Assembly: GCA_026785985.1 (NCBI GenBank)
Contig: JAJAYX010000835.1
Location: forward strand, 1-6,202
DNA length: 6,202 bases
Direction of reading: 5' to 3'
Origin: Rudanella sp.
GTDB taxonomy: Bacteria; Bacteroidota; Bacteroidia; Cytophagales; Spirosomataceae
The translations under genes were made by a program, and so were the position numbers. This document shows positions 6,101-6,202 of the stretch, in pieces. A model generated the notes under the pieces. The model was not told where the DNA came from and ran no database searches. It was given only the letters and a program-made list of their open reading frames with translations. Position 1 is the stretch's first letter; each line of letters opens with the position of its first letter.

Positions 6101-6202
6101 TCTCAGATGCAGAGTTCGATAGGTAAAAACGGTTCGATTGGGAAAAATCTAGACTTAACCAAGGTGAGCATGGACTAAGATGAAAATAACTCACTCTAAC
6201 AG
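5953..6202. other. AT-richer tail with no recognised gene
   Basis: By hand count, positions 5941-6180 are about 39% G+C, against about 48% at the start of the fucosyltransferase gene and higher in the GT4 gene. After the stop at 6098-6100 the same frame holds a 23-codon stretch from ATG 6107 to TAA 6178. It reads MQSSIGKNGSIGKNLDL and on to VSMD. On the minus strand a frame is open from the right edge for about 39 codons without familiar motifs. I see no insertion-sequence terminal repeat, tRNA or terminator hairpin here. Confidence 0.6.
6114..6149 (+). repeat. Two-copy 18-bp imperfect tandem repeat
   Basis: GTTCGATAGGTAAAAACG (6114-6131) is followed directly by GTTCGATTGGGAAAAATC (6132-6149), matching at 14 of 18 positions. 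In the frame of ATG 6107 both copies encode SIGKN. The differences fall mostly at codon third positions, which hints that the segment was once under coding selection. Confidence 0.7.

Noticed and set aside
5953..6202. Insertion sequence end causing the fucosyltransferase break
   Set aside because: No terminal inverted repeat, target duplication or transposase motif is visible within the window; it remains possible only beyond the right edge.

Overview
The window looks like chromosomal DNA of a Bacteroidota bacterium, most likely a Cytophagales member of the Spirosoma/Fibrella type. Three things suggest this. There is a protein with a type B C-terminal sorting domain of the type IX secretion system. 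The gene starts lack Shine-Dalgarno sequences. Two promoters match the Bacteroidota -7 box TAnnTTTG. The taxon is inferred from these traits, since no marker gene is present.

Layout. Positions 1-871 (minus) hold an Rpn/PD-(D/E)XK nuclease gene (PF04754 type) that runs off the left edge through a run of six identical 12-bp repeats. Positions 935-1270 (plus) encode a SUI1/YciH eIF1-like protein, divergent from the nuclease. Positions 1304-2302 (minus) encode a secreted protein with a T9SS type B C-terminal domain, convergent with the SUI1 gene. From 2402 onward (plus) a tightly packed run of four genes follows, with gaps of 8, 8 and 1 bp: an Sfp-type 4'-phosphopantetheinyl transferase (2402-3175), a GT4 glycosyltransferase (3184-4311), an unrecognised protein with glycosyltransferase-like features (4320-5273), and a GT11 alpha-1,2-fucosyltransferase-like gene (5275-5952) that loses its family similarity near 5875. 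The last 250 bases or so are AT-richer, fit none of the flanking genes, and hold only a weak 70-codon open frame and a small 18-bp tandem repeat.

How the genes work together. The last three genes read as part of a surface-polysaccharide or glycan assembly operon. The phosphopantetheinyl transferase shares their transcript but normally activates acyl or peptidyl carrier proteins. One promoter-like box, four bases before the phosphopantetheinyl transferase ATG, may drive all four genes and would give a leaderless or nearly leaderless mRNA. The most unusual items are this promoter placement, a perfect 14-bp inverted repeat inside the phosphopantetheinyl transferase coding sequence, the unassigned gene at 4320-5273, the abrupt end of the fucosyltransferase, and the exact repeat array in the nuclease gene. 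I found no CRISPR array, RNA gene, insertion sequence with defined ends, or recognisable new defence cassette beyond the Rpn nuclease.
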